Source: Nocardiopsis alba DSM 43377 (GTDB taxonomy: Bacteria; Actinomycetota; Actinomycetes; Streptosporangiales; Streptosporangiaceae). Taken from it: a stretch of DNA of 64,000 nt. A model generated the notes under the pieces. That model was not told the DNA's origin. It was given only the letters and a program-made list of their open reading frames with translations, and did no database searches. The translations under genes were made by a program, and so were the position numbers. Positions within the stretch are counted from its first letter, which is position 1; each line of letters starts with the position of its first letter. The stretch spans positions 1 through 64,000 of the forward strand of contig NZ_ANAC01000026.1 in the NCBI RefSeq assembly GCF_000341225.1, written 5' to 3'. Shown here piece after piece: positions 25,497 through 33,318 of this stretch.

Positions 25497-26420
25497 GTGG
25501 ACATGAGCGGACAGGAGCGCCCGCCGACGGTCATCGTGGGGGTGGACGGCACGTCGGCCGCGCAGGCGGCCCAGGCGTGGGCGATCGAGGCCGCCGTCGA
25601 ACGGGACGAACGACTACGGATCGTGCACGGCCTGGGCATGTCCGCCGTGATGGGGACCCTCGCCGGATCCGGAACCGAACGCCACCAGGCCGGGGAACAG
25701 GCCCGGGAGGGCGGACACGCGCTCTTGGCGGCCGCGGCGGAGGAGGCCCGACGGGTCCACCCGGACCTGAACGTCTCCACCCTCCTGGCCATGGAGGACG
25801 CCCCGGCGGTCCTGCTCGACGAGGCCGGGCACCGGGACATGATCGTCGTCGGCTCGCGCGGGCTCGGCGCGGTCCGGGCGATCATGCTCGGCTCGGTCGG
25901 CCTGCGCACCTCCACCCACGCGCCCTGTCCGGTGATCGTGGTCCCCGAGGTGTCGGAGCGGCGGCGCGGGGGTCGGATCGTGGTCGGGGTCGACGGCTCG
26001 GCCTCCTCGCGTCGGGCCCTGCGCTTCGCCCTGGACCATGCCCTGGTCACCGACGCCGCCGTGGTGGTGGTCAACAGTTGGGAGGTGCCGTTGCCCCAGG
26101 ACCCGGAGTCGCTCGCCGCCGACACCCACTCTCTGCACGAGGAGATGTTCGACCGCCAGTCGGAGGAGGTCGTCGCCGGTGTGCTGGCCGAGGTGATCGA
26201 CGATCGGACCGAGGGGCTCGACATCTCCGCCGTTCGGATCCAGGCCGACCCGGTGGAGTCCCTGCTCGAAGCAGGAGAGGGGGCGGACATGATCGTCGTC
26301 GGATCCCGGGGCCGGGGCGGGGTGAGCGGACTGGTGATGGGGTCGACCAGCCAGGGGGTACTGCGCCGGGCGACGGTCCCGGTGGCCGTTCTGCCGCCGC
26401 GCGCGGAGGAGACGGACTGA
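25497..26420 (+). CDS. Tandem-domain universal stress protein
   Basis: A 307-residue protein with two Usp domains (about residues 12-150 and 158-302). Each carries the ATP-binding signature: VVGSRGLGAVRAIMLGSVGLRTSTHAPCPVIVVP and VVGSRGRGGVSGLVMGSTSQ. In actinobacteria such proteins bind ATP or cAMP and respond to hypoxia, stasis or other stress. GTG at 25497 is 7 nt after AGGAGG and is preferred; ATG two codons later is possible. A close paralogue follows 111 nt downstream in the same direction. Confidence 0.92.
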   Translation: MDMSGQERPPTVIVGVDGTSAAQAAQAWAIEAAVERDERLRIVHGLGMSAVMGTLAGSGTERHQAGEQAREGGHALLAAAAEEARRVHPDLNVSTLLAMEDAPAVLLDEAGHRDMIVVGSRGLGAVRAIMLGSVGLRTSTHAPCPVIVVPEVSERRRGGRIVVGVDGSASSRRALRFALDHALVTDAAVVVVNSWEVPLPQDPESLAADTHSLHEEMFDRQSEEVVAGVLAEVIDDRTEGLDISAVRIQADPVESLLEAGEGADMIVVGSRGRGGVSGLVMGSTSQGVLRRATVPVAVLPPRAEETD

Positions 26421-26531
26421 ACGGCGGACGACCCTTCCCACCAGGGACCTTCCGCCCTGTGCCGCTACGGGGCGGATCCGGTCTACTCGGTGATGATGGT
26501 GGTCGGCGCCAAGGGGAACCTAGGGGGAACA

Positions 26532-27461
26532 ATGGCAACAGAACCGCAGCGAACCGCCAAGGTGGTCGTGGGTATCGATGGTTCCGATCAGTCGCGCGCG
26601 GCCCTGGAATGGGCGGCGGTGGAGGCCGCCCGTCGTCGGGTCCCGCTTCTCATCGTCCACGCCCTCGGGATGCCGGTGATCGTCTCGGCCTACGGTGGCC
26701 CGGCCCGCTTCCAGCCGACCGAGGAGATGTCGGGTCAGGCCGACGCGGTCCTGAACTCGGCCGAGAGGTACGTCAACGAGCTTCGCCCCTCCGTCGTCGT
26801 CGAGTTGGTGACGGCCTTGGAGGAGGCGCCGCTGGCCCTGCTCCGGCAGAGTCACCCGCACGACCTCATCGTCGTGGGCACCAGGGGGTTGGGCGCGTTC
26901 GCGTCCATGTTCGTGGGCTCCGTCAGCGTCCGCGTCTCCGCCCAGGCACCGTGCCCCGTGGTCGTGGTGCCCGCCGACGAGGAGGGGCACGCCACCAGGA
27001 CCGGACTCGACCGTGTGGTGGTCGGGGTCGACGGGTCCAAGCCCTCCCACCGCGCCCTCGGGCTCGCGGTGGACGTGGCCGCGGAGAGCGGAGGGGAGCT
27101 CATCGTGGTCAACAGCTGGGAGGTGCCCTTCCCCTATGACCCGGTCGCGATGACCGCCGCGGGGTACAAGTCGCAGGACGAGATCTTCGAGAGGCAGTCC
27201 GAGAAGCTCGTCGCCGAACTGCTGGACGACGTGATGGCCGAGCGCCCGGGCGACCTCGGGATCGAGGTCACCATCGTGCGCACCCAGTCCAACCCGGTCG
27301 ACGCCCTCTTGGAGGCCGCCGCGGAGGCCGACGTCATCGTGGTGGGCTCCCGAGGCCGTGGCACGGTCCGGGGGCTGCTCATGGGCTCCGTCAGCCAGGG
27401 CGTGCTCCACCACGCCAAGGTCCCGGTCGTCGTGATGCCCAAACACGCCGACGAGGACTGA
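26532..27461 (+). CDS. Tandem-domain universal stress protein (paralogue)
   Basis: A 309-residue protein closely related to the preceding one. Two Usp domains (about residues 9-147 and 157-303) carry VGTRGLGAFASMFVGSVSVRVS and VGSRGRGTVRGLLMGSVSQ nucleotide-binding loops. ATG is preceded by AGGGGGAACA. The tandem pair looks like a local duplication. A terminator hairpin follows the stop codon. Confidence 0.92.
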   Translation: MATEPQRTAKVVVGIDGSDQSRAALEWAAVEAARRRVPLLIVHALGMPVIVSAYGGPARFQPTEEMSGQADAVLNSAERYVNELRPSVVVELVTALEEAPLALLRQSHPHDLIVVGTRGLGAFASMFVGSVSVRVSAQAPCPVVVVPADEEGHATRTGLDRVVVGVDGSKPSHRALGLAVDVAAESGGELIVVNSWEVPFPYDPVAMTAAGYKSQDEIFERQSEKLVAELLDDVMAERPGDLGIEVTIVRTQSNPVDALLEAAAEADVIVVGSRGRGTVRGLLMGSVSQGVLHHAKVPVVVMPKHADED

Positions 27462-27465
27462 CCCT

Positions 27466-27494
27466 CCCCGGGGGCGTGAGAAGCCCCCCCGGGG
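27466..27494. terminator. Terminator between the stress-protein and HNH genes
   Basis: GC-only hairpin, CCCCGGGGGC paired with a GCCCCCCCGGGG arm, between convergent genes. Confidence 0.65.
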
Positions 27495-27518
27495 CACGTC
27501 GCCCGGCCCGAGGTCCCT

Positions 27519-28502
27519 CTATCGATCCAGGAGTGCCCGCAGCTCGTCGACGGTCAGCCAGGGCCGGGACACGTGGATCATCCGATGGCAGTTGGCGCAC
27601 AACAACGCGAGGTCCTCGAGACGGGTGACGCTCTCTCCGATGTGGTGGAGCGGGACCACATGGTGGACCTCGATGTAGTCCTTGCCGCGGGGGCCATAGG
27701 TGGCACCGAAGTCGAAGCCGCAGGCCTCGCAGGCGATGGGCCGGCCCTCGGCGCGGGTCCGGTCGATCTTCTTCTTCCGGAGGCCGCGGTCGCGCTCTCG
27801 GGCGTAGTGCTTACGGATGAGCAGACGCCCCTCGGGGGCGCTGATGTCCTCGTCCGCCTCCTCCTCGAAGGCAGGGAGCCCTGCCAACTCCCCGGAGCGC
27901 ACACCGCGGCGGATGTTCTCCGCGGCGTTCCTCATGCGTCGGGGCTCGTCGAGGAAGGCCCACATGATCTCGGCGTCGCGGGCGCTGCCGTTGGTCTTCT
28001 TCGTGTCCCGATCGGGGTGCTCGTTGAGGATGTTGTCGGTCTTGAGCCTGACACTGTTCGGGGAGCGGAAGCCCACCGGTCTTTTCTCTCGGGGATGGAG
28101 GGGGAGACGCTGGAGCAGCTCGGAGAGCGCGATCACCTCGGAGCGGGTGGTGTCCAGGGTCTTCCATCCATGCTCGACCAGAAGGTCGCACGCCAGGATC
28201 AACTCGTCCCAGGCCCAGGGGATGCTCGGGGTCGAGCGGACCTCGAACCCGAGTTCGCGGAGCCGTTTCTCGATGTCGGCTCTCCCACCCGGGAGTTCGG
28301 AATCGTAGGGGAGTCGCCCCGTGGCGTACTTGTGGGCCGCATGGAAGACGGCCTTGGGGTCGTAGGTTCTGTCGTCGTGCGCGAGGGCGTAGGAGGAGGT
28401 GAGCCTGAACCCGTAGGTGTCGAGGAAGGCCTCCCGGCCGAGTGCGTCGTACTCGGCGATCGCCTTGAGGACCGCGTCCGCGGTGATGTCTGCCGGACCC
28501 AT
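27519..28502 (-). CDS. HNH endonuclease with ScoMcrA-like N-terminal head domain
   Basis: A 327-residue predicted DNase. The C-terminal HNH domain (about residues 250-325) has CEACGFDFG, EVHHVVPLH and LALLCANCHRMIH, giving two zinc Cys pairs and the catalytic His. Residues about 5-90 (DAVLKAIAEYDALGREAFLDTYGF onward) resemble the head domain of the Streptomyces type IV enzyme ScoMcrA. The middle region ends with FRSPNSVRLKTDNIL, a motif common in HNH and SRA-type restriction proteins. The known family cuts modified or phosphorothioated DNA, so modification-dependent restriction is a reasonable inference; no SRA domain is evident. No methyltransferase is adjacent. It lies directly downstream of tRNA-Ser. 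Confidence 0.8.
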   Translation of the reverse strand: MGPADITADAVLKAIAEYDALGREAFLDTYGFRLTSSYALAHDDRTYDPKAVFHAAHKYATGRLPYDSELPGGRADIEKRLRELGFEVRSTPSIPWAWDELILACDLLVEHGWKTLDTTRSEVIALSELLQRLPLHPREKRPVGFRSPNSVRLKTDNILNEHPDRDTKKTNGSARDAEIMWAFLDEPRRMRNAAENIRRGVRSGELAGLPAFEEEADEDISAPEGRLLIRKHYARERDRGLRKKKIDRTRAEGRPIACEACGFDFGATYGPRGKDYIEVHHVVPLHHIGESVTRLEDLALLCANCHRMIHVSRPWLTVDELRALLDR

Positions 28503-28556
28503 GCCGTCAGCCTAGAGACGAGGGGTGACAGCGTCTCCCCTCCCCGGGGTAACGAA

Positions 28557-28589
28557 GAAGGGCCGTTCGTCGGTGACGAACGGCCCTTC
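28557..28589 (-). terminator. Terminator after tRNA-Ser
   Basis: Perfect 15-bp stem (GAAGGGCCGTTCGTC with its complement) with a 3-nt loop, ending 5 nt from the mature tRNA 3' end. Confidence 0.85.
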
Positions 28590-28594
28590 GGGCG

Positions 28595-28683
28595 CGGAGG
28601 GTGTGGGATTTGAACCCACGAAGCCCCGTCAAGGACTTGGTGCTTTTCAAGAGCACTGCACTCGGCCGCTATGCGAACCCTCC
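28595..28683 (-). tRNA. tRNA-Ser (TGA)
   Basis: An 89-nt class II tRNA on the bottom strand. The 7-bp acceptor stem is GGAGGGT/ACCCTCC with discriminator G, the anticodon TGA is encoded at 28649-28647 in a CTTGAAA loop, and it has a long variable arm and a T arm GTGGG-TTCAAAT-CCCAC. CCA is not encoded. Confidence 0.95.
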
Positions 28684-28764
28684 TGGGGGAGAGTGACTCT
28701 CCGCCAGACATGGTAGCCCACGGGTGCGTCGGGGGCATCGGGGTGTCAGGGGTGGCGCATTGTG

Positions 28765-28782
28765 GTTACTCGTGAGTAACAT
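28765..28782 (+). promoter_or_regulatory. 16-bp palindromic operator overlapping a leaderless promoter
   Basis: Perfect inverted repeat GTTACTC-GT-GAGTAAC (28765-28780). Its right arm contributes most of the TAACAT box (28777-28782), which ends 7 nt before the thioesterase ATG. A bound repressor would block this promoter. The sequence type resembles TetR-family operators of acyl-CoA genes; the regulator is not identified. Confidence 0.6.
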
Positions 28783-28789
28783 GTGTGGC

Positions 28790-29257
28790 ATGGAGAAAAT
28801 GGACGCCGCGACGGCGGAAATGGTCAAGACCGGGTTCCTCGACTCGGTTCCCTTCGCGCGCACCCTCGGGGTCACCTTCACCGACCTGGACCACGGTCGC
28901 GCCGTCATGCGGCTGCCCGATGACGCGGCCCACCACAACCACGTCGGCGGTCCCCACGCGGGCGCCATGTTCACCTTGGCGGAGTCCGCCTCCGGCGCCA
29001 TCGTCATCGGCACCTTCGGAGACCAGCTGAACCGCGCGGTCCCGCTCGCGGTCAGTGCCGAGATCCGCTACCTCAAACTGGCCATGGGCGACGTCACCGC
29101 CGAGGCCGTCCTCGGACGCCCCCGTGAAGAGGTCGTCGCCGAACTCGACGAGGGCCGGCGTCCCGAGTTCCCCGTCGACATCGAGCTGCGTACCGACGAC
29201 GGCACCGTCACCGGCCGCATGACGGTCCTGTGGACCCTGCGGCCGAACAAGAAGTAG
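28790..29257 (+). CDS. Hotdog-fold thioesterase (DUF4442/PaaI-like)
   Basis: A 155-residue single hotdog domain with LDHGRAVMRLPDDAAHHNHVGGPHAGAMFTLAESASG, where the HNHVG..HAGAMFTLAE stretch is the family's helix and active-site region. It probably hydrolyses an acyl-CoA; the acyl group is unknown. The ATG was chosen because a TAACAT box ends 7 nt upstream and no ribosome-binding site exists. In-frame Met codons also occur three codons before and after. A palindromic operator covers the promoter. A terminator follows. Confidence 0.85.
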   Translation: MEKMDAATAEMVKTGFLDSVPFARTLGVTFTDLDHGRAVMRLPDDAAHHNHVGGPHAGAMFTLAESASGAIVIGTFGDQLNRAVPLAVSAEIRYLKLAMGDVTAEAVLGRPREEVVAELDEGRRPEFPVDIELRTDDGTVTGRMTVLWTLRPNKK

Positions 29258-29265
29258 GAGCGCTC

Positions 29266-29295
29266 CGGTCGGACCCCTCCTGCGGGGTCCGACCG
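29266..29295 (+). terminator. Terminator after the thioesterase gene
   Basis: Perfect 12-bp stem CGGTCGGACCCC with GGGGTCCGACCG and a 6-nt loop. Confidence 0.8.
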
Positions 29296-29366
29296 TGTCC
29301 CGCCGATTGTCGTTACCCCTGGGTACGTTGACCTCGAAAGGCATCAGCCGAAGAGGAGGTCGCGCG

Positions 29367-30521
29367 GTGAGACTACGAGTGGATCGTGACGCGTTCGCCG
29401 AGGCGGTCACATGGACTGCTCGGGCCCTCCCGGCCAGGCACGCGGTACCCGTGCTCGCCGGGATGCGCATGGAGCTGTCCGAGGACGGTTCCGCCCTGCG
29501 CCTGTCCGGGTTCGACTACGAGGTCTCCACGCGGTCCTCGGTCGAGGTCCTGTCCGAGGAGGGCGGCGCCGTCCTGGTGCCCGGACGCCTGCTGGCCGAG
29601 ATCGTCACCAACCTCCCCTCCGGCTCGGTGCGTATCGAGACCGACGGCCCCAAGGTGCGGATCGAGGGCGGGGCCGCGAGGTTCACGCTCATCACCATGC
29701 CTTTGGAGGACTACCCGGAGCTGCCCGGGATGCCCGACGCGGTCGGTTCGGTGGCCTCGGACGCGTTCGGAGCCGCGGTGCGTCAGGTGACCCCGGCCGC
29801 GAGCAGGGACGACACCCTGCCGATGCTCACCGGCGCCTATCTGGACCTCACCGGTGACACCCTCAAGGTGGCGGCCACCGACCGTTACCGGATCGCGGTG
29901 CGCGAACTCCGGTGGCGGCCCCTGGACCCGGGAATCGACACGTCCGCGCTGGTTCCCGCCCGTACCTTGGCGAACACGGTGAAGGGTCTGATCGGCCGTT
30001 CCCACGTGGACATCGCTCTTTCTCCGGCAGAGGCGGCCGAGGGCGGGGGGCTTTCTCCGGGTGAGGGGATGATCGGGTTCGCCAATGGCGACCGTCGTAC
30101 CACCACCCGGCTGATCGACAGCGACTTCGTCAAGTACGAGACCTGGTTCCCCACCGAGTTCTCCTCACGGGCGGAAGTGCCCGTCACGTCATTGGTGGAG
30201 GCGGTCAAACGCGTCGCTTTGGTGGCGGACCGAAACACCCCTCTCCGGCTTGCTTTCACGGAGGGTGAAGTCGTTCTGGAGGCCGGTTCCGGGGAGGACG
30301 CCCAGGCGATGGAGGCCATTCCGGTGTCCTTCGAGGGGGACCCGATCAGGCTGTCCTTCCGCCCCGACTACCTCATCGACGGGCTGGCCGGGGTGGAGAG
30401 CGCCACCGCCCACCTGAACTTCACGCGACCCACGAAACCGGCCGTGTTCACCGACGTTCCTGAGAAGGAGGGGGAGAAGCCGGTCTTCCGCTATCTCGTG
30501 CAGCCTCTGCGTGCCGTGTGA
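29367..30521 (+). CDS. DNA polymerase III beta subunit (sliding clamp) paralogue
   Basis: A 384-residue protein with the three-domain DnaN fold read from conserved stretches: VRLRVDRDAFAEAVTWTARALPAR in domain 1, AASRDDTLPMLTGAYLDL and AATDRYRIAVREL in domain 2, and VKRVALVADRNTPLRLAF with VLEAGSGEDAQAMEAI in domain 3. The clamp encircles DNA and tethers polymerases and repair factors. GTG start has GAGGAGG 7-8 nt upstream. The usual dnaA, gnd and recF neighbours are absent, so this is probably a second clamp gene rather than the replicative dnaN, as some Streptomyces have. The C-terminal region (KEGEKPVFRYLVQPLRAV) is intact. DnaA boxes lie just downstream. Confidence 0.88.
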   Translation: MRLRVDRDAFAEAVTWTARALPARHAVPVLAGMRMELSEDGSALRLSGFDYEVSTRSSVEVLSEEGGAVLVPGRLLAEIVTNLPSGSVRIETDGPKVRIEGGAARFTLITMPLEDYPELPGMPDAVGSVASDAFGAAVRQVTPAASRDDTLPMLTGAYLDLTGDTLKVAATDRYRIAVRELRWRPLDPGIDTSALVPARTLANTVKGLIGRSHVDIALSPAEAAEGGGLSPGEGMIGFANGDRRTTTRLIDSDFVKYETWFPTEFSSRAEVPVTSLVEAVKRVALVADRNTPLRLAFTEGEVVLEAGSGEDAQAMEAIPVSFEGDPIRLSFRPDYLIDGLAGVESATAHLNFTRPTKPAVFTDVPEKEGEKPVFRYLVQPLRAV

Positions 30522-30559
30522 CCTGCGTCTTCTTGACTTTCGAAGGGCTCCGTCCACCG

Positions 30560-30718
30560 TTGTGCACAAGTTATCCACAGGCTGCCCTCCGAGGCTGTGG
30601 ACAACTCCGGGTGATCACCCTGTTCGAAGAGGCGGGTCACCCCGGGAAAGGGCTCGTATTTCCCCTTTGACAAGGGAGAATCGAACTCTCCGCCAATCTG
30701 TGCACAGCCTGTGGATAA
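30560..30718. promoter_or_regulatory. Cluster of DnaA boxes between convergent genes
   Basis: Three perfect boxes, TTATCCACA at 30571-30579 (top strand), TTGTCCACA at 30596-30604 (bottom) and TTATCCACA at 30710-30718 (bottom), plus two near matches, TTGTGCACA at 30560-30568 and CTGTGCACA at 30698-30706. Between them lies a perfect palindrome GGGTGATCACCC (30609-30620) and a locally less GC-rich stretch (about 30655-30700). Both flanking genes end here, so these are not promoter sites. A DnaA-titrating or replication-control element is inferred. Confidence 0.65.
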
Positions 30719-30732
30719 CTCGGGGTGAGGGT

Positions 30733-31569
30733 CTATTCGCCCTCGGCCAGAGTGGACGTCCCGCCACTGGTCACAGGGGTCTCCAGACCCAACTCCGCCT
30801 GACGCCCCCGCCGGTATCCGGCCCGGTATCCGGCGGCGCTGTGAGTGCGTTCGGGGCGGTGTTTGCGCAACTGCGGGAACTGCTTGTGGAACTCCTCGTT
30901 GACCCGGTGCAGGTCGTCTCGGAGCACCAGTTCGGCCCCGCGCTTCGAGTTCTCGCCATCACCGTCGGTCACCCCTCCGGCGCCGGTTTCGGGCGAGACC
31001 GTTTCCTGGAGGCGGGCGCGGAACTCGCGAATGCGCTCGGCCACCGCCTGCCCGTAGGCGCGAACGAAGGAACGGTAGTAACGCTTGCGCTCGGTCTCCA
31101 ACTCGGAACGCGTGTAGTTGCGCAGTTCCCTGATATCGGAGACGTGCGTCGAGCTCATGAACCTCGCAGACGCCTCCATCTGCATGGAGATCGACGGCAT
31201 GAGCATTCGCAGCGCTTCCAGCGCGTTGGTCGTGCCCACCAGGATGATGGTGCGGTCCGTGTTCTCGGAGGAGTTGCCTCGGACCGCGGACTGGCAGCCG
31301 TAGGCGGCCGCGATGTCGGCCAGGGCCTTCACGCGGGCCTTGCCGTGGCCGCCCACTCCGGAGACGGTGTAGTCCATGCGGCTGATCGCGTCCGGCTCCT
31401 CGCCCCGCTCGACGCGGGCCTCGGCCTCGGCGATCGCGTGGCGGGTCATGAGCTCGGCGGCCTTGGCGGTGAACGCCTGGCTCTCGGCATCGGTGACCGC
31501 GGGGTCCTCCGCCATGCGAAGGAGCCCGCGGACCCGCTCGACCATCTTCTGACGGGCAGCTTCAGTCAT
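30733..31569 (-). CDS. DUF2786 domain protein
   Basis: A 278-residue protein. The N-terminal DUF2786 domain (about residues 5-45) reads ERVRGLLRMAEDPAVTDAESQAFTAKAAELM. The middle holds a conserved-looking block (about residues 70-190) ending in a helical Arg/Glu-rich part, and the C-terminus is Arg-rich (AAGYRAGYRRGRQAEL). DUF2786 occurs in phage, plasmid and actinobacterial proteins of unknown function. No catalytic motif is evident to me. It converges on the sliding-clamp paralogue across the DnaA-box cluster. Confidence 0.8.
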   Translation of the reverse strand: MTEAARQKMVERVRGLLRMAEDPAVTDAESQAFTAKAAELMTRHAIAEAEARVERGEEPDAISRMDYTVSGVGGHGKARVKALADIAAAYGCQSAVRGNSSENTDRTIILVGTTNALEALRMLMPSISMQMEASARFMSSTHVSDIRELRNYTRSELETERKRYYRSFVRAYGQAVAERIREFRARLQETVSPETGAGGVTDGDGENSKRGAELVLRDDLHRVNEEFHKQFPQLRKHRPERTHSAAGYRAGYRRGRQAELGLETPVTSGGTSTLAEGE

Positions 31570-32049
31570 CGGCGCCGGTCGTCTCCCCTAGGTGAGTGTC
31601 GTGGTCCCGTCCCCGGGCGGAAACAACGAGCCTAAGCCCTCTTGTTCCCCACCACCATCACGGAGCCCGGTGGATCGCCTCGGCGCCCGTCCGTGCCCGC
31701 CTCTCCCGCTCGCGGCGGCCCTGGTCTCCAGGCCGCCGAAAGGGGAGGACGGGGGCTAGGGAGTGTTTTTTGGATGCTTTCGCCTGGCATCGGCGGAGCC
31801 GATCCTCGGCGAGCGGTCGCCGGGCGATCTCTCGCCGGACGACGAGCGAAGGTGCCCCTACTGTGCCCTGCTACGCAGGATCGCACAGCGGGGGCCCGCC
31901 CGGGTTCGGCTGTCCTCATCAGTGTTTGCTTCGAATGGGCGGCGCCGCGAGAGGAAGCCAGGCCCCGTGTGAAGCACCGCGCGCGTCAGCGCGACCGTTG
32001 AGGGTGGTGGTGGGTGACGGCGCGGGAGGAATGATCCAAAAAGCACGAC
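31570..32049. other. 480-nt stretch without a credible gene
   Basis: Reading frames here have Arg/Pro/Gly-rich compositions typical of chance frames. Two hairpins are visible: 31714-31737 (GGCGGCC..TGG with CCAGGCCGCC) and a nested one at 31861-31888 (CTGTGC with GCACAG enclosing CCTGC-TAC-GCAGG). A T-run lies at 31765-31771. A small RNA is possible but unsupported. Confidence 0.3.
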
Positions 32050-32487
32050 CTAGTTCTTGTCGCCGACCACGGCCGCGACGACGCCGATGATGAGCCACAG
32101 CATCAGGCCCACGCCCAGACCGGCGAAGGCCGCGCCGAACAGACCGCTGAAGATCGCGAAGCTGCCGATCACGGAACCGATGTAGGAGATCACGGCGGTG
32201 GCGCCGCCGCCGAGGATCGCCGGAGCGCTCGCATAGCGGAACGGGTAGGTGGCGGCCCAACGGCGCCCTCGCCGGTCGCCCTTCTTGCTCATCACGCCGC
32301 CGATACCGCCGATCAGCGCGAAGAAGAAGATTCCGGTCGTGACCGCACCGGGGATACCGGCAAGCCCGAAGTTCATCAGGAAGGAGAGGGCGCCCGCCAC
32401 CGAGCCGCCCACGATCGAGGCGCCCCACGGCCAGATCATCGTCGCCGAGGCGACGGGAGTGAATGCGTTACCGCGCTCCAGCGTCAT
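32050..32487 (-). CDS. Small four-helix membrane protein, unknown function
   Basis: A 145-residue protein with about four hydrophobic helices (starting near residues 17, 48, 88 and 115) and a basic loop SKKGDRRGRRW facing the cytoplasm. The ATG has GGAG eight nt upstream; a GTG two codons earlier is too close to that site. I do not recognise a family. It is flanked by gene-poor DNA on the 3' side and by the Nudix gene on the 5' side, about 200 nt away. Confidence 0.7.
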   Translation of the reverse strand: MTLERGNAFTPVASATMIWPWGASIVGGSVAGALSFLMNFGLAGIPGAVTTGIFFFALIGGIGGVMSKKGDRRGRRWAATYPFRYASAPAILGGGATAVISYIGSVIGSFAIFSGLFGAAFAGLGVGLMLWLIIGVVAAVVGDKN

Positions 32488-32688
32488 GTTCACAGCTCCA
32501 GTCGAATCGCGTGGCCTCCGCGCTTCGCGGGACCCTCCCCACCAGGATGGGGTGTCGAGGCCTCCCGCGCATCAGGGCCTGTCCCTGACTTACCCCGGAG
32601 TCGACGCCCTGGCACCCGACATCCTTGAGGAAGCCGACACGTGCCCGGCCGAAAGCCGTCTTCGAGACGCCTCGGATGGGGACAACGA

Positions 32689-33216
32689 TCAGAAGGCCCC
32701 GGAAGTGCCCGCCGTTCCGGTGTTCTCGTGTTCCCCTTCGTCCCGGGGGGACGCGCCCAGGTCGGCGCGCAGTTCCGGCCAGGCGGAACGGAACGCCGGG
32801 AGGAGGGGAAGGGACTCGGTCGTCTCCAACGGGATCCAGCGGATCTCCTCGCTCTCCGAGTTCCCGGCACGGAACGGGGTCAGGGCCGGGACACGCAGGA
32901 GGAAGGTGTCGTACCGCCATACGGACAGGTCGTGTTCGTGTCGAGCGAGTACCGTGTAGCCGTCGAGGTCTCCGTCGACCTCTTCGCGGAACTCGCGGAC
33001 GGCGGCCTCGAGGGGACTCTCGTCCCTGTTGCGCGCCCCGCCGGGGATCCCCCAGGTGCCTCCCATATGGGTCCACCCAGCACGGTGTTGGAGCAGTACA
33101 TGCCCACCACCGGCCTCATCGGTGGCGTACAACAACAGCCCGGCGGCGCCGTAGAGCCCCCACCTCTTGGAACCGTCGGGCAGCGTCACCCAACCGTTTC
33201 CGTCACCCTCCTGCAT
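32689..33216 (-). CDS. Nudix hydrolase
   Basis: A 175-residue Nudix protein. The Nudix box is GGARNRDESPLEAAVREFREEVDG, complete except for a slightly divergent last position. The lead segment (YGAAGLLLYATDEAGGGHVLLQHRAGWTHMGGTWGIP) is typical of MutT/NUDT-like enzymes that hydrolyse nucleoside diphosphates linked to another group; the substrate is unknown. ATG is preceded by GGAGGG. It is divergent from a membrane-protein gene, with a DnaA box in the gap. Confidence 0.88.
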   Translation of the reverse strand: MQEGDGNGWVTLPDGSKRWGLYGAAGLLLYATDEAGGGHVLLQHRAGWTHMGGTWGIPGGARNRDESPLEAAVREFREEVDGDLDGYTVLARHEHDLSVWRYDTFLLRVPALTPFRAGNSESEEIRWIPLETTESLPLLPAFRSAWPELRADLGASPRDEGEHENTGTAGTSGAF

Positions 33217-33269
33217 CAGGCCCTCCGATCGAGCGATCTCCTCCGGCCCACGATCTCCCACCGCGGACC

Positions 33270-33278
33270 TGTGGACAA
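33270..33278 (-). promoter_or_regulatory. Single perfect DnaA box between divergent genes
   Basis: TTGTCCACA on the bottom strand, flanked by an inverted repeat CGATCTC (33251-33257) and GAGATCG (33287-33293). Unlike the other DnaA-box groups here, this one lies in a promoter region and could affect either neighbour. Confidence 0.45.
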
Positions 33279-33318
33279 CGGGATTCGAGATCGCGAACCC
33301 CACTAATCTTTTGAACCT

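Noticed and set aside
23783..26290. Bottom-strand 835-codon frame opposite the ParA-like and stress-protein genes
   Set aside because: It spans two genes with clear domains on the other strand and has shadow-type composition.
28595..28683. tRNA-Ser as an integration site with an adjacent island
   Set aside because: No integrase gene and no direct repeat of the tRNA end was found nearby; the HNH gene alone does not make an island.
29367..30521. Canonical replicative dnaN and oriC
   Set aside because: The expected neighbours dnaA, gnd and recF are missing and only a few DnaA boxes are present, so a full oriC is not supported.
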